Shown: positions 14,661-24,504 of the stretch, piece after piece
Layout of the letters: each line of letters opens with the position of its first letter
How positions within the stretch are numbered: the stretch's first letter is position 1
Source of the DNA: Photobacterium malacitanum
Lineage (GTDB): Bacteria > Pseudomonadota > Gammaproteobacteria > Enterobacterales > Vibrionaceae
Direction of reading: 5' to 3'
Length of the DNA: 64,000 nucleotides
Assembly: GCF_900185615.1 (NCBI RefSeq)
Contig: NZ_FYAK01000002.1
Coordinates: 124,001 to 188,000 of the forward strand
Program-made: the position numbers and the translations under genes
Notes under the pieces: generated by a model
The model's database searches: none
What the model was told of the DNA's origin: nothing
The model's input: only the letters and a program-made list of their open reading frames with translations

Positions 14661-15506
14661 CTAACGGCGAATAACATCGGTGGTATTAGCGATGTTAACA
14701 CCTAAAGCGAGCATTCTTTCAACAAAGGCTTGTGCTTGTTTTTCAAAGCCTGCAACAGCGCTGGTGGTATCAATGAGAATCGTTAATTTACGAATGTCAT
14801 CGCGCGGTAGCTTGTTGATCATTTGTTCTACGGTGCTGGCGACGCAGTGAGATAGCGCCTGTCCTGAGATAAAAACACGATCACTCTGTACGACTAATGT
14901 TGCTAATTGGGGATCAAACTGGGTCTTTATATCATCATGGAGTGGGTATTCAGCCTCACATCCTCCATAGTGCTCAGTATGTGGGTTTTCACCTTTAGAT
15001 ATGGTGTGACGTGAAATGTTTTTCTGCTTCTCCCAATTCTCAATAGCTGTTTGAATTGGGGCTACAACGGTATGACCAACTGAATCAATAACACAGTGTG
15101 TTGGCCAAATAATGAGGCTGTATTTACCTGTTTGCTCAAGAGACTGAGTATATTCAAGTACATGGTTAAGTTGTTTTAGATCGGTTGGCTGCCACAGACC
15201 ATCAACAATATCTTGATAGCTAATAAGCGTAAATGGGGCTGGGTGTTGGCCAAGCTTATTTTGCCAATAAATCGCATGTGCAATATCGTACTCATGGTGG
15301 CTATCAAGGGTTACCACGATATTGTTGATGTTAGTTTGTTGCTGATGAATAAAGCGAGCCAATCGTTGCGCGTCTTCCCATGAATGGGGAACAGGAAGGG
15401 CGGGAGAGATTGTCTGTGCGGCTACATTACGTTGCTCATGTAATGGAACATCATAAAAGTCGTATTGAGGATCAATAATAAGTAATGATGTTATTGTTTG
15501 ATGCAT
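14661..15506 (-). CDS. Isochorismatase-family cysteine hydrolase (nicotinamidase-like)
   Basis: 281 residues. The catalytic triad candidates are Asp12 (LLIIDPQYDF), Lys171 and Cys221 (SGQALSHCVAST). Asp68 with His70/His71 (TLDSHH) matches the metal site of nicotinamidases. The family hydrolyses amides such as nicotinamide to nicotinate; at about 280 residues this protein is longer than PncA, so the substrate may differ. It is divergent from the catalase gene across 420 bp. Confidence 0.75.
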   Translation of the reverse strand: MHQTITSLLIIDPQYDFYDVPLHEQRNVAAQTISPALPVPHSWEDAQRLARFIHQQQTNINNIVVTLDSHHEYDIAHAIYWQNKLGQHPAPFTLISYQDIVDGLWQPTDLKQLNHVLEYTQSLEQTGKYSLIIWPTHCVIDSVGHTVVAPIQTAIENWEKQKNISRHTISKGENPHTEHYGGCEAEYPLHDDIKTQFDPQLATLVVQSDRVFISGQALSHCVASTVEQMINKLPRDDIRKLTILIDTTSAVAGFEKQAQAFVERMLALGVNIANTTDVIRR

Positions 15507-15929
15507 TGCATACTCCTTTATGCTTTGAGTTATTAATGAGTAACAGATAGTAATAAAACCGATTAAATATACGTGGGTAAGCGGTAATTGGAAAGAAATA
15601 TCATGGTTATCTAAATCTTCAAAGAGGAAGGATAGATACGTGTTTTTTGTTAATAAGCATATGGCTGTCCCAGCGTCTTTGATCTTCTATTTTAGTCCAT
15701 TAGTAGCAATAAACTCCCCTTAAGTATTTATTACCATTTTGTATTTTCTTCGAAATTAATGACTAATAGCATTAAATTTCTTATTAAAATTTCATTGGTA
15801 ATTCCTATTAGTGCTATTGATATTAACAATTATGCATTTTGAATATATCAATATACTTTTGCAGCGAAGTAAAAATTCGTCAGATACAGATATCTGTGTT
15901 CATGGAATATTTTTATAAGGGAAATAATT
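15507..15929. other. Intergenic region between the cysteine hydrolase and catalase
   Basis: AT-rich, with no gene. TATGGCTGTCC at about 15660-15670 equals one arm of the 150-bp element's terminal repeat, a solitary half. The catalase promoter should lie here; no OxyR-type site was recognised with confidence. Confidence 0.4.
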
Positions 15930-17438
15930 ATGCGAACGTCAAAGAATATATTGTTAATAACGACAGTGTTAGCTAGTGTACCTTTGCAAGCTCAAACAAT
16001 AACGAGAGATAATGGTGCGCCTGTTGGCGATAATCAGAATTCAATAACAGCTGGTGCAAATGGCCCTGTCCTGCTGCAGGATGTTCAGCTCATTCAAAAA
16101 CTTCAGCGTTTTGCTCGAGAGCGTATTCCAGAACGTGTTGTTCATGCTCGAGGTACAGGCGCACATGGTGAGTTTGTTGCAACAGCTGATTTTTCAGAAT
16201 TGACATCATCTGTACCTTTTGCTGAGAAAGGCAAGAAAACCCCTGTTTTTGTTCGTTTTTCGACAGTGATCCATTCTAAGGGCTCTCCTGAAACATTACG
16301 AGATCCTCGAGGATTTGCGACTAAATTTTATACTGAACAGGGAAATTGGGATTTAGTTGGTAATAACTTGCCCGTATTTTTTATACGTGATTCGATTAAG
16401 TTTCCTGATATGGTGCACGCTTTAAAACCATCACCTATCACTAATATACAGGATCCAAATCGCTTTTTTGATTTCTTTAGCTTACAACCTAGTGCCACCA
16501 ATATGCTGACATGGGTTTATAGTAATTTAGGTACACCTGCGAGCTATCGAACAATGGATGGATTTGGTGTTCACGCATATAAATGGATAAATAAGCAAGG
16601 CGATGTCAATTATGTTAAATTTCAATGGAAAAGCCAGCAGGGTGTAAAAAGCCTTAGACCGAATGAAGTTGCTGAGATTCAGGGTAAAGATTTTAACCAT
16701 TTAACCAACGATCTGTACACAGAGATAAAGGCTGGTAACTATCCTAAATGGGATCTATATGTAAAAGTATTATCTCCAGAGCAAATGAGTAAACTTCAAT
16801 ATAACGGATTAGATGCAACTAAATCATGGTTAAATATTCCGGATAAAAAAGTAGGCACGATGACCTTAAATCGTGTACCTGATAATTTCTTTTTAGAAAC
16901 AGAACAAGCAGCTTTTGCACCGTCTAATTTAATTCCTGGTATTGAACCATCTGAAGACCGTTTATTACAAGGGCGTTTGTTTGCTTATGCTGATACACAA
17001 ATGCATCGTGTTGGAGTAAATCAATTTCAGCTACCAATAAATCGTCCATTAGCTCAAGTGAATAACTATAATCAAGATGGATTTAGTAATAACGCTAACC
17101 ATGATTCAAATATTAACTATGAGCCAAGTAATAATATAAAGTTATCACAAGATCCGCAGTATAAAAATGTTGAAACAAAACTGAGTGGTGTGACTCAACA
17201 AAAAGCGATCGCTAATCCACGTGATTTTTATCAAGCTGGCGTATTTTATAGAAGTCTGAGTGAGCAAGATAAAACAGATCTTATTCATAATCTTTCTGGT
17301 GATTTGAATAAAGTTAATAATGAAGCAATAAAAATAAAAATGGTGAGTTATTTTTATTTAGCAGATGAAAACTATGGAATGCGCTTAGCAAAAGCGACAC
17401 ATGTACCATTAGAGAAAATAATGAAAAATAGTAAATAA
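15930..17438 (+). CDS. Exported clade-3-type catalase (KatB-like)
   Basis: 502 residues, a monofunctional haem catalase (2 H2O2 to water and oxygen). The signal peptide MRTSKNILLITTVLASVPLQAQ indicates the periplasm. Catalytic His72 is in RVVHARGTGAHGEF, the distal Asn is in DLVGNNLPVFF (145-146), and haem-ligand Tyr353 is in RLFAYADTQMHR. AAGGGAAATAATT precedes the ATG. An exported ankyrin protein follows 81 bases later, as in Pseudomonas katB-ankB, then Cu,Zn-SOD. Together they would clear superoxide and peroxide outside the cytoplasm. Confidence 0.93.
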   Translation: MRTSKNILLITTVLASVPLQAQTITRDNGAPVGDNQNSITAGANGPVLLQDVQLIQKLQRFARERIPERVVHARGTGAHGEFVATADFSELTSSVPFAEKGKKTPVFVRFSTVIHSKGSPETLRDPRGFATKFYTEQGNWDLVGNNLPVFFIRDSIKFPDMVHALKPSPITNIQDPNRFFDFFSLQPSATNMLTWVYSNLGTPASYRTMDGFGVHAYKWINKQGDVNYVKFQWKSQQGVKSLRPNEVAEIQGKDFNHLTNDLYTEIKAGNYPKWDLYVKVLSPEQMSKLQYNGLDATKSWLNIPDKKVGTMTLNRVPDNFFLETEQAAFAPSNLIPGIEPSEDRLLQGRLFAYADTQMHRVGVNQFQLPINRPLAQVNNYNQDGFSNNANHDSNINYEPSNNIKLSQDPQYKNVETKLSGVTQQKAIANPRDFYQAGVFYRSLSEQDKTDLIHNLSGDLNKVNNEAIKIKMVSYFYLADENYGMRLAKATHVPLEKIMKNSK

Positions 17439-17519
17439 ATAATATTAACTTACAAAGAATATTACTAATTCCCCCCGCTTAGTATCTTTGTAAGTTTCTT
17501 CTTTTTAGAGGTTAAGGAA

Positions 17520-17993
17520 ATGAAAAATATTATTTATATGACGTTTTCTCTGCTGTTATTAGCGTCATCAAATTTTGCAATGGCATTAGACAGTCATAAA
17601 AAAGATGCTGAGCAGCTAATTCAATTATTTTTTGATGCAGCTAGAGTTGGAAATAATGAAGTATTGCATGAATTTATTTATGCTGGATTTCCTCTCAATG
17701 AGCCCAATAGTCAAAGTTATACTGCATTGATGGTTGCGGCTTACTATGGTCATGAATCATCAGTCGATTTATTACTTAAAGAAGGCGCTAATGCTTGTAT
17801 TGAGGATAAAAGAGGCAACACTGCTTTTATGGGTGCTTTAATTAAAGGTGAAGTGAAAATAGCAAAGACGTTATATAAGGCGGAGTGTCGTTACGGTGAT
17901 CATCGCAATAAATCAGGACTAAATCTGACAGAATTTGCTACTTTATTTGGACAACAAAAAGTATTAGAAACACTGAATCAATCAGCGTTGTAG
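17520..17993 (+). CDS. Exported ankyrin-repeat protein (AnkB-like)
   Basis: 157 residues with a signal peptide ([22 protein letters not shown]) and about three to four ankyrin repeats; the clearest is [24 protein letters not shown] split across residues 72-95. In Pseudomonas aeruginosa the AnkB protein beside the periplasmic catalase is needed for full catalase activity; the same helper role is inferred here from gene order and export signals. It sits between catalase and sodC. Confidence 0.85.
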   Translation: MKNIIYMTFSLLLLASSNFAMALDSHKKDAEQLIQLFFDAARVGNNEVLHEFIYAGFPLNEPNSQSYTALMVAAYYGHESSVDLLLKEGANACIEDKRGNTAFMGALIKGEVKIAKTLYKAECRYGDHRNKSGLNLTEFATLFGQQKVLETLNQSAL

Positions 17994-18018
17994 GATAATT
18001 AATAAAAGGAATAAAAAT

Positions 18019-18528
18019 ATGAAAAAAATACTGCTATCCGCTTTAATCTTAGCTTCAGCGAGTGCCAGTGCTGCGGATCTTTCTGTTAAGATGACAGATC
18101 TTAATACCGGTACAATGGTAGGGACTATATCGGCACACCAAACAAAATATGGTGTTGTTTTCACTCCACATTTAACCGGATTACCAGCAGGCTTACATGG
18201 TTTTCATGTCCATGTTAATCCATCATGCGCTACGACAGAAAAAATGGGTAAAGTTGTTTTAGGTGGAGCAGCAGGAGGGCATTATGATCCTATGCACACT
18301 AATAAACACGGTTATGCATGGACGAATGATAACCATCTAGGTGATTTACCCCCTCTTTATGTCGACATGAAAGGTAATGTTGAGCAACCTGTTTTAGCAC
18401 CTAGATTAACGTTGGCTGATTTAAAAGGCCGAGCATTAATGATTCATGCTGGTGGTGATAACCATTCAGATCACCCTAAACCTCTTGGTGGTGGTGGCGC
18501 GCGTATGGTTTGTGGCGTAATTAAGTAA
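18019..18528 (+). CDS. sodC: Periplasmic Cu,Zn superoxide dismutase
   Basis: 169 residues with a signal peptide ending ASASAA. Metal ligands are His63 and His65 (GFHVH), His88, His97, His106 and His143, with Cys70/Cys165 for the disulphide. The mature part is very like the Photobacterium leiognathi bacteriocuprein, for example [13 protein letters not shown] and [11 protein letters not shown]. It turns superoxide into H2O2, which the upstream catalase can remove. It starts 25 bases after the ankyrin gene with AAAGGA, so it is probably in the same operon. A hairpin follows. Confidence 0.95.
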   Translation: MKKILLSALILASASASAADLSVKMTDLNTGTMVGTISAHQTKYGVVFTPHLTGLPAGLHGFHVHVNPSCATTEKMGKVVLGGAAGGHYDPMHTNKHGYAWTNDNHLGDLPPLYVDMKGNVEQPVLAPRLTLADLKGRALMIHAGGDNHSDHPKPLGGGGARMVCGVIK

Positions 18529-18536
18529 TAAATGAG

Positions 18537-18570
18537 ATAGCCATAATATAATCAAAACTATTATGGCTAT
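18537..18570 (+). terminator. Probable terminator after sodC
   Basis: A 12-bp perfect stem (ATAGCCATAATA / TATTATGGCTAT) with a 10-base loop. Only a short T-rich tail follows, so termination may be weak. Confidence 0.5.
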
Positions 18571-18645
18571 GTTTAGCCTATGTTAAATCTTCGAAATAAA
18601 TGTAATACTGACGATATTGTTATCATTATTTAATATTATAAGCCA

Positions 18646-19311
18646 TTGAATCTATCTTTAATTAAACCAGCTATTCTTTCAGCAATGCCATTCTTATTAT
18701 TATTTAGTGCCGGTATTGTTGATGCTATTGGTTTTATCCATCTTAAAAATGGTCTATTTGTATCCTTCATGAGCGGTAACACAACCCATGTGGCAATGTT
18801 GTTGTCCAGTCATCAATATGGACAATCAATATCTTATATAGGAGTGATTTTGCTATTTGTTAGCGGGATCACTGTTGGTGAGATGATTGCTGTATTGCAG
18901 AAAAAAAATTATCGCTGGCTGGTGATGAGCGCTGTTTCTATATTGCTAGGTAGCGCTATTTTTATCGAAAAAATTACCGCTCCAATGGCAACTAACTTTG
19001 TACTCGCTTTTGCGATGGGGCTACAAAATATTGCTTTAAGGATCACAATCAGTAAGGCGATGCCATTAACATTTGCCACTGCCTTTCTAGCAAATACAGG
19101 CCGAGAACTCGCGTTATTATTGCTTGGACAAGGTGATAAACAGTTATTTTTAAAGCAACTTAGCTTATGGCTTGCTATTTTTATTGGTGCGATAGTCGGT
19201 AGTAATTTAATGGCGTTCTCATTAAATTACGCAATAGTTGTACCTATTGTATTGTGTCTATGCATTACGGGATTACTTTTTTGGTTAAAAGATCTAACCA
19301 ATGACGATTAA
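18646..19311 (+). CDS. YoaK-like DUF1275 membrane protein
   Basis: About 221 residues from TTG 18646; an ATG at 18685 would give 208. Six or so membrane helices and the DUF1275 signature FVSFMSGNTT near residues 38-47 are visible, along with the second NTGRELALLLLG motif. The biochemical function of the family is not established. No clear ribosome site is seen for either start. It is convergent with the next large gene. Confidence 0.75.
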   Translation: MNLSLIKPAILSAMPFLLLFSAGIVDAIGFIHLKNGLFVSFMSGNTTHVAMLLSSHQYGQSISYIGVILLFVSGITVGEMIAVLQKKNYRWLVMSAVSILLGSAIFIEKITAPMATNFVLAFAMGLQNIALRITISKAMPLTFATAFLANTGRELALLLLGQGDKQLFLKQLSLWLAIFIGAIVGSNLMAFSLNYAIVVPIVLCLCITGLLFWLKDLTNDD

Positions 19312-19358
19312 CTGATTACGATTAAATAATATTAAGAGTGGAAGGTTACGAATAAAAG

Positions 19359-19389
19359 AAAGGGGTGCGGCAGTACACCACAACCCTTT
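19359..19389 (-). terminator. Terminator of the secreted chitin-binding-module protein
   Basis: AAAGGGGTG ... CAC...ACCCTTT forms an imperfect stem followed on the minus strand by a T-rich run. It separates two convergent genes. Confidence 0.5.
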
Positions 19390-19418
19390 GTCTAACATAC
19401 TTCTGTTAAGAGAGGATG

Positions 19419-22016
19419 TTAATAAGGTAATTCACCGGCCTTATCTAACTCGTTGTAAACATCTACAAATAGTTTTGCAAAGTGGATTTCTTTCCAGTTA
19501 CACGGTACTGGAGGGCAACCGTCATACCAACTGTTACCAATTTGCTCACCGAGGTACAGAGCAAAATCATACATTTCACCACGCTCAACTTTATCTAGTT
19601 CACCATCAGATAAGCCAAATACGGTACCAGCACTCTTACCAAAGCTGAATGTATTTTGGAAACCAGACTGCTTGCGGTAATTAACAAAACCATTTGAATT
19701 TAAGGTCTTATCAAGTAAATCGGCATACAGGGCGTCAGTATTAAATGTCGTGCCATATAGGAACATATCATGACCATATGTCTCTTTATAATTCAGCAGT
19801 TTGTTTTTGAAGTTATCACTTGAAACAATGTAAGCAACATTTGAGATTAACTCAATATGACGTTTAATACTATTTGCATCCCACGGCTTTTCTGCAACAG
19901 GATTAGTGAGTAATTGATTGGTGAATGTTACGTCCCATGTTGCATCTATTTTATTTAACTTATCCAACAACGGATGTTTAGTGGCTGTGCTGTAACGTGC
20001 ATCAATCAAATGCTGTGTGCCGTAATGGCCGTATGTGTTACCTACACCGTCAAGTGTGCTTAACATTTTGGTATAATTATAAACGCCACGTCCATCAACA
20101 GTATTAAAGCTGTTGTCTACATTAAGATCAGCAAGTGGCAATGTAATACGGGTGTAAGCTGGAAGTTTATCTAACTGAGCTAAACGCGCCCAACTATGTT
20201 GACTATGTGCACGAATATCAAGATCTAGCTGCTGGAGATCGACTTCAGTGAAGTTCGTTATTTCAACGGTATGGCGGTCAACAAGACGGACATTAACCAT
20301 TGAGCCCATATTGGCAGAAATTGACCATAAACCTTCGTTAAGGCCATCTTGTAATACTTTACGAACGTTGGCTGTATGTGGCAAATCATCAAATGCTAAT
20401 TGCGCTGTAGGTACATATGCATTTGGCGTAAACGTAAGTGTATCTAATTTATCCAGTGCAACTGTTTCAATGATCGAATTGGTTAAAGAAACAATTTCAT
20501 TATCACGAACCAGCAAGTCATTACCGTTTACCCAAAAATGATCAATCAGATAAACCGCTTTTTCTGCATCCTTAAATTGGTAATCATTGGCAATAAACTG
20601 CTGAATGTCATACATAGCAAAGCGTGTAGTCGATTCAACATATTGACCATTATTTTCTTTTACAAAAATATAGTTACCATTGGCATCCATTGCTTCAACG
20701 CCACCTAGGTTTTTATGTATTGGTTGCAGTGTCACCCCTTGTGATAGAGATGCTAAATCATAAACAGCTGAGCCTTGAGTACCACCTGCAAGTAATTTAG
20801 TGCCAATAAACTCAAGTGAGGTAGGGCGACCATGAGCATAACTTAAGTAAGCAAATGGTTGTAGTGATTGTGTTTCACCATTTTTTAGTTGAACATGTTG
20901 ATAAGCAGTAATTTTTTCAGCATCGGCAACCAAAATATACTGGTTATTAATAGCGATTTTCGCCTGGCCTGCATGTTGAACAGCATAAGAATACTGGTAT
21001 TGGCTATTTTCACCATTAAAAACATCAATTCGATTATGAGCACTAATGGCTGAAACAAATAATTGTGACTTGTAGCTACGTAAGTCGTCTAAGCCTTTGT
21101 ACGGTTGATCTTCACTAATACCAAAGATTTTAGTGGTTGTATTATCTTTGGTGTCATAAATACCTACCATCGGCACATCATGCTGACTATTTTCTGCGGT
21201 AGGTGATTGTGCCACAATCAGCTTGTTGCCAATATTTTCAAGCGATACCATATTAGCGTATTCTGCATTAACGCCAAATTTATACGGTGCAAGGTGAGTT
21301 GCAGCTAATGGTGTGTTTGTTTCAGAGCCAACAAAACAAGTGAGAGCTTCATTTAATACGTTATCAGTATCTAAATGACCATCGGGTAGATATTCAAGTA
21401 CACAACCATTACCCCAGTCGTAATTTCCCCATTCTTTATTAACAACAACAACGCCGCCTTCATACATGGAGAATTCCCAGCTTTGATCAAAAAAGCTGAA
21501 TAAGTTACGGGTCGCACTATCATCAGCCCAATTACGTAATGGCACAATAGGTGTACCATGTTGTTGATCTATTTCATAATTAATGCCATTTAATTCAATG
21601 AATTTTTTACCGTCTTTAAAGAAATAGAAGTCAGGATTATTAGCAAATGATTTTAGTTCCTGAACACGCTGGACCATTTTATTTGCCATTTCGCTCATAA
21701 TTTGAACGTACTTAACCTGACTAGCAGTATCAAGATCTGGTGTGATTTCAGGAATAGGGGGTGGAGGTAATACCTCTTCAGGGATAGTGTCTGATTCTAA
21801 TTCAGCAATAAAGATCCATGGTGATTCCCAAGTATTTTGAGTGATATTAGCGGGCGATTCATTTGGGTTTACCCACCACTGAGCTTCAAAAAGATTGCCA
21901 TTGAGTTGCACTTGTTCTTTAGCTGAATAACTTTTGTTTGGATCATATGTTTCTGTGGCATATACCGATCCAGATGCAGTTAGTAACATTGCTATAGATA
22001 ATAAGTTTCTACGCAT
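19419..22016 (-). CDS. Large secreted protein with an N-terminal chitin-binding-type module
   Basis: 865 residues from ATG 22016, where GGAG is well placed; signal peptide MRRNLLSIAMLLTASGSVYA. Residues about 25-70 look like a CBM5/12 chitin-binding module (YDPNKSYSAKEQVQLNG ... FEAQWWVNPNE ... WESPW). Residues about 220-420 contain repeated blade-like strands with GIYDTKDNT and AVYDLASLS segments that suggest a beta-propeller. The C-terminal 250 residues, with paired cysteines (CPPVPC) near the end, are not recognised, and no catalytic motif is obvious. It is likely exported and may bind chitin or a similar glycan; enzymatic activity is open. Confidence 0.7.
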   Translation of the reverse strand: MRRNLLSIAMLLTASGSVYATETYDPNKSYSAKEQVQLNGNLFEAQWWVNPNESPANITQNTWESPWIFIAELESDTIPEEVLPPPPIPEITPDLDTASQVKYVQIMSEMANKMVQRVQELKSFANNPDFYFFKDGKKFIELNGINYEIDQQHGTPIVPLRNWADDSATRNLFSFFDQSWEFSMYEGGVVVVNKEWGNYDWGNGCVLEYLPDGHLDTDNVLNEALTCFVGSETNTPLAATHLAPYKFGVNAEYANMVSLENIGNKLIVAQSPTAENSQHDVPMVGIYDTKDNTTTKIFGISEDQPYKGLDDLRSYKSQLFVSAISAHNRIDVFNGENSQYQYSYAVQHAGQAKIAINNQYILVADAEKITAYQHVQLKNGETQSLQPFAYLSYAHGRPTSLEFIGTKLLAGGTQGSAVYDLASLSQGVTLQPIHKNLGGVEAMDANGNYIFVKENNGQYVESTTRFAMYDIQQFIANDYQFKDAEKAVYLIDHFWVNGNDLLVRDNEIVSLTNSIIETVALDKLDTLTFTPNAYVPTAQLAFDDLPHTANVRKVLQDGLNEGLWSISANMGSMVNVRLVDRHTVEITNFTEVDLQQLDLDIRAHSQHSWARLAQLDKLPAYTRITLPLADLNVDNSFNTVDGRGVYNYTKMLSTLDGVGNTYGHYGTQHLIDARYSTATKHPLLDKLNKIDATWDVTFTNQLLTNPVAEKPWDANSIKRHIELISNVAYIVSSDNFKNKLLNYKETYGHDMFLYGTTFNTDALYADLLDKTLNSNGFVNYRKQSGFQNTFSFGKSAGTVFGLSDGELDKVERGEMYDFALYLGEQIGNSWYDGCPPVPCNWKEIHFAKLFVDVYNELDKAGELPY

Positions 22017-22413
22017 ATTGAACTCCATAAATTAATAATAGGGTAACGTGGCGGATGATAGACAACAGCCCTATTGCAGTTGTGAGCTACAAGCTGTTAT
22101 CGATAAACTCATCTATAAGTAATTCCTTTACTTACCAATATATACACTTATACATTGATAGTCTCTATTTTTTGCTTTTATTTTTTTGTTTTTTTAGAAG
22201 TCAATGGGGCGATAACTTATTGCAATATAAGATCGTTGTTGATGTTTTTTGAGTGGAACGTCACAAATCTATTTTTACTGGAATGTTGCAGAGAATAATT
22301 AACACACAATTATATGCCATTTGGTTTATATGGTGGCTGTTAACTGTTAATATTGAATTTCAGCTGGCTGGTTGAATTTTGACCATGAATGTAGTGAAAC
22401 AAAAGGATTTGTT
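22017..22413. other. Divergent intergenic region
   Basis: The region is AT-rich, with no convincing gene; the 65-codon frame at 22055 lacks a ribosome site and has low-complexity composition. It should carry promoters for both flanking secreted proteins. Confidence 0.35.
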
Positions 22414-23010
22414 ATGAAGATTTTTTTTGGATTTTTTTTGGTTACATTATCATTAAGTTCAATGGCAAATGAAATAGAAGCGCCATTTGGTTTCGTCTGG
22501 GGGCAATCGTATCAACAAATTAGCAGTAAAGTATTATTAACTGATTGTTCTACAAGAAAACATTTAATGATGTGTGAAACAACACAACCGATTAAAAAAG
22601 TCTCTTATGGTGAGCGTTATATCGTTGTCATCGATCATAAGCATGGGCTCCAAAAAGTAATCCTTGTTAGTCGAAATATTACCAGCGATAAATTAGGTGC
22701 TGAAGGAAAAGCGTTATACAGCCAAATAAAGAAAAGCTTAACTAAAAAATATTATCCTCCTCAAGTTACTGATTATTCAGCTAGTGATAACGATAGTGAT
22801 AGCGCGTTCTATCAATGCTTAAAGACTAATGATTGTGGTAGCTGGTTGTCTCATTGGAATGGAAAGGATGGCAGCCAGGCAATGGTTGAGTTGAAAGGCT
22901 TATCCGATGGAAAAGGGTATTTAATGATGACATACCAATCAAATAAGTGGGAACAGATCATTAAGTTTGTAAATGTAGAAAAAAAGAAATCAGACTTTGA
23001 TGCATTATAG
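22414..23010 (+). CDS. Secreted hypothetical protein, 198 residues
   Basis: The ATG at 22414 follows AAAAGGA and yields a signal peptide (MKIFFGFFLVTLSLSSMAN). The mature part starts EAPFGFVWGQSYQQI, a pattern of small periplasmic proteins in Vibrionaceae, and has four cysteines that may form disulphides. The family function is not known to me. Confidence 0.65.
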   Translation: MKIFFGFFLVTLSLSSMANEIEAPFGFVWGQSYQQISSKVLLTDCSTRKHLMMCETTQPIKKVSYGERYIVVIDHKHGLQKVILVSRNITSDKLGAEGKALYSQIKKSLTKKYYPPQVTDYSASDNDSDSAFYQCLKTNDCGSWLSHWNGKDGSQAMVELKGLSDGKGYLMMTYQSNKWEQIIKFVNVEKKKSDFDAL

Positions 23011-23319
23011 TACTTCAGCCTTTATTCGTTAGCCTAACATTTGATGTATTAATTTTCCTTATTAGATAAAAATATTGAATTTGGTTACTTAAAGAAACAA
23101 AGTCTTATATAGCGATGATAAATGGAATAAAAGCAGCATAAAATAGATTGTATTCGTGGTTTTCATCACCTTTTTTGTTGATTTTTTCGTTGAATAAATA
23201 ATTAAACTCACTATAGAATGTGATGGTTATGTTACAGATGTAATAATCAATTTATCTGACTTACATGGAATGAATAATGAGTAAGTCATATTAGATACAT
23301 TAATCATAAGGAAATGACG

Positions 23320-23580
23320 ATGCAGTGGGATGACGTAAATGGCCCAAGATCTTTCTTTGGCAAAGCACCGGTTGATATTTATAAACCTATTGAAATAGGT
23401 GAAACTGCAAAACTCCGCTCAAATAGGCATGAAATTAAAGTGAAAATTGTCGATTGTCAGTCTGATTTTATGAAAGGCGAAGTGATTGAAATGAGTGCTG
23501 ATCTCGAACTAGAGATGCTTGTTCAGGGTGATATGGTTAATTTTACCCCTCAAAACATTGTGACGTTATACCGTAATTAA
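23320..23580 (+). CDS. Hypothetical cytoplasmic protein, 86 residues
   Basis: The ATG at 23320 is preferred over 23314 from the AAGGA spacing. It is a small beta-rich protein (MQWDDVNGPRSFFGKAP ... KVKIVDCQSDFMKGEVIEM) with no signal peptide or known motif. It stands alone, with an inverted repeat after the stop. Confidence 0.6.
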   Translation: MQWDDVNGPRSFFGKAPVDIYKPIEIGETAKLRSNRHEIKVKIVDCQSDFMKGEVIEMSADLELEMLVQGDMVNFTPQNIVTLYRN

Positions 23581-24032
23581 TAAAACAATACATCATCTCT
23601 GATAGATATAATGATTATATTGGAGATGATCTATTATTAATGTACTTAAAGGCGTCATCGCAATAATGACAACGTTAAGACCATTAATGTTTGTGTTCCC
23701 CGTTAACATTTGCTGCTAGTTTTAGAGCGGTTCGATCTTACTTAAATACCAAAGCGACCTCATAAGAATTGTCGATGATTTCTTATTTATTAAAAAACAA
23801 AGTTACTGGTGTTTTCTGGTTGTTAACATTGTAATCGAATTGTTTTATTAGTGTGTGGGTAGTGATGTGGTGATTTAATTAGCCGCTTTTATAGATAATA
23901 ATGACACATTTTAGAATATTAAAGGTTTTAATTTGTGACTATTAATTTGTTTTAGCTGTGAATAATTGCTCGTTTTCATATTTATTTACGCTACGATGGT
24001 GGCAATTTTTAGCTTGCTTATCTAATGAGATC
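23581..24032. other. Intergenic region with an inverted repeat
   Basis: ATCATCTC at 23592-23599 pairs with GAGATGAT at 23623-23630; no T-run follows, so it may be a weak terminator. The remaining 400 bases are AT-rich with no supported gene. Confidence 0.4.
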
Positions 24033-24419
24033 ATGAATATAAAAAAGGCTCTTCCTTACCTGTTTGTTACCCTTGGTTTTTTCGGCAGCCTATCAACGGC
24101 TCACGCTTATGACCAAATTACACTAGGGCGTACTATTTTACTTGAAATTGGTAACCATGGCGCAAAAATCCCGTTGATAGTATGCCGTAATACTGATGCG
24201 ATTAAAGTAAAAGCAGAGCGTAATTTACGCCTTGAACGTATAAAGGTAACGTTTAGAAATGGTGAAACACGTAATATTTCGTTTTACCGCGACCTTAAAA
24301 AGAATCAAGAAACAAGTTGGCGTAAATTCTCATACAAGCGTTGTGTGAAGAAGTTAGAAGTGTTTGGTAATTCTGACGGCACTCGTGCTGGCGTTAAAGT
24401 ATTTGGTCGTCAAAAATAA
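24033..24419 (+). CDS. Secreted DUF2541-family protein (YaaI-like)
   Basis: 128 residues from ATG 24033, selected because it begins a good signal peptide (MNIKKALPYLFVTLGFFGS, then AHA). Two mature cysteines, in VCRNTD and KRCVKKL, align with those of E. coli YaaI as I recall it, as does the ending VKVFG. The family's function is unknown; the protein is probably periplasmic. Confidence 0.65.
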   Translation: MNIKKALPYLFVTLGFFGSLSTAHAYDQITLGRTILLEIGNHGAKIPLIVCRNTDAIKVKAERNLRLERIKVTFRNGETRNISFYRDLKKNQETSWRKFSYKRCVKKLEVFGNSDGTRAGVKVFGRQK

Positions 24420-24438
24420 ATTAGAAGATTAATATAAA

Positions 24439-24476
24439 AACGCCATACAACTGCTTAATAGGTGTATGGCGTTTTA
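24439..24476 (+). terminator. Bidirectional-capable terminator
   Basis: AACGCCATACA ... TGTATGGCGTT followed by TTATT. It separates the YaaI-like gene from the convergent dmsC. Confidence 0.85.
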
Positions 24477-24504
24477 TTGATGAGTGCTTATAGCATTAAA
24501 TCGA

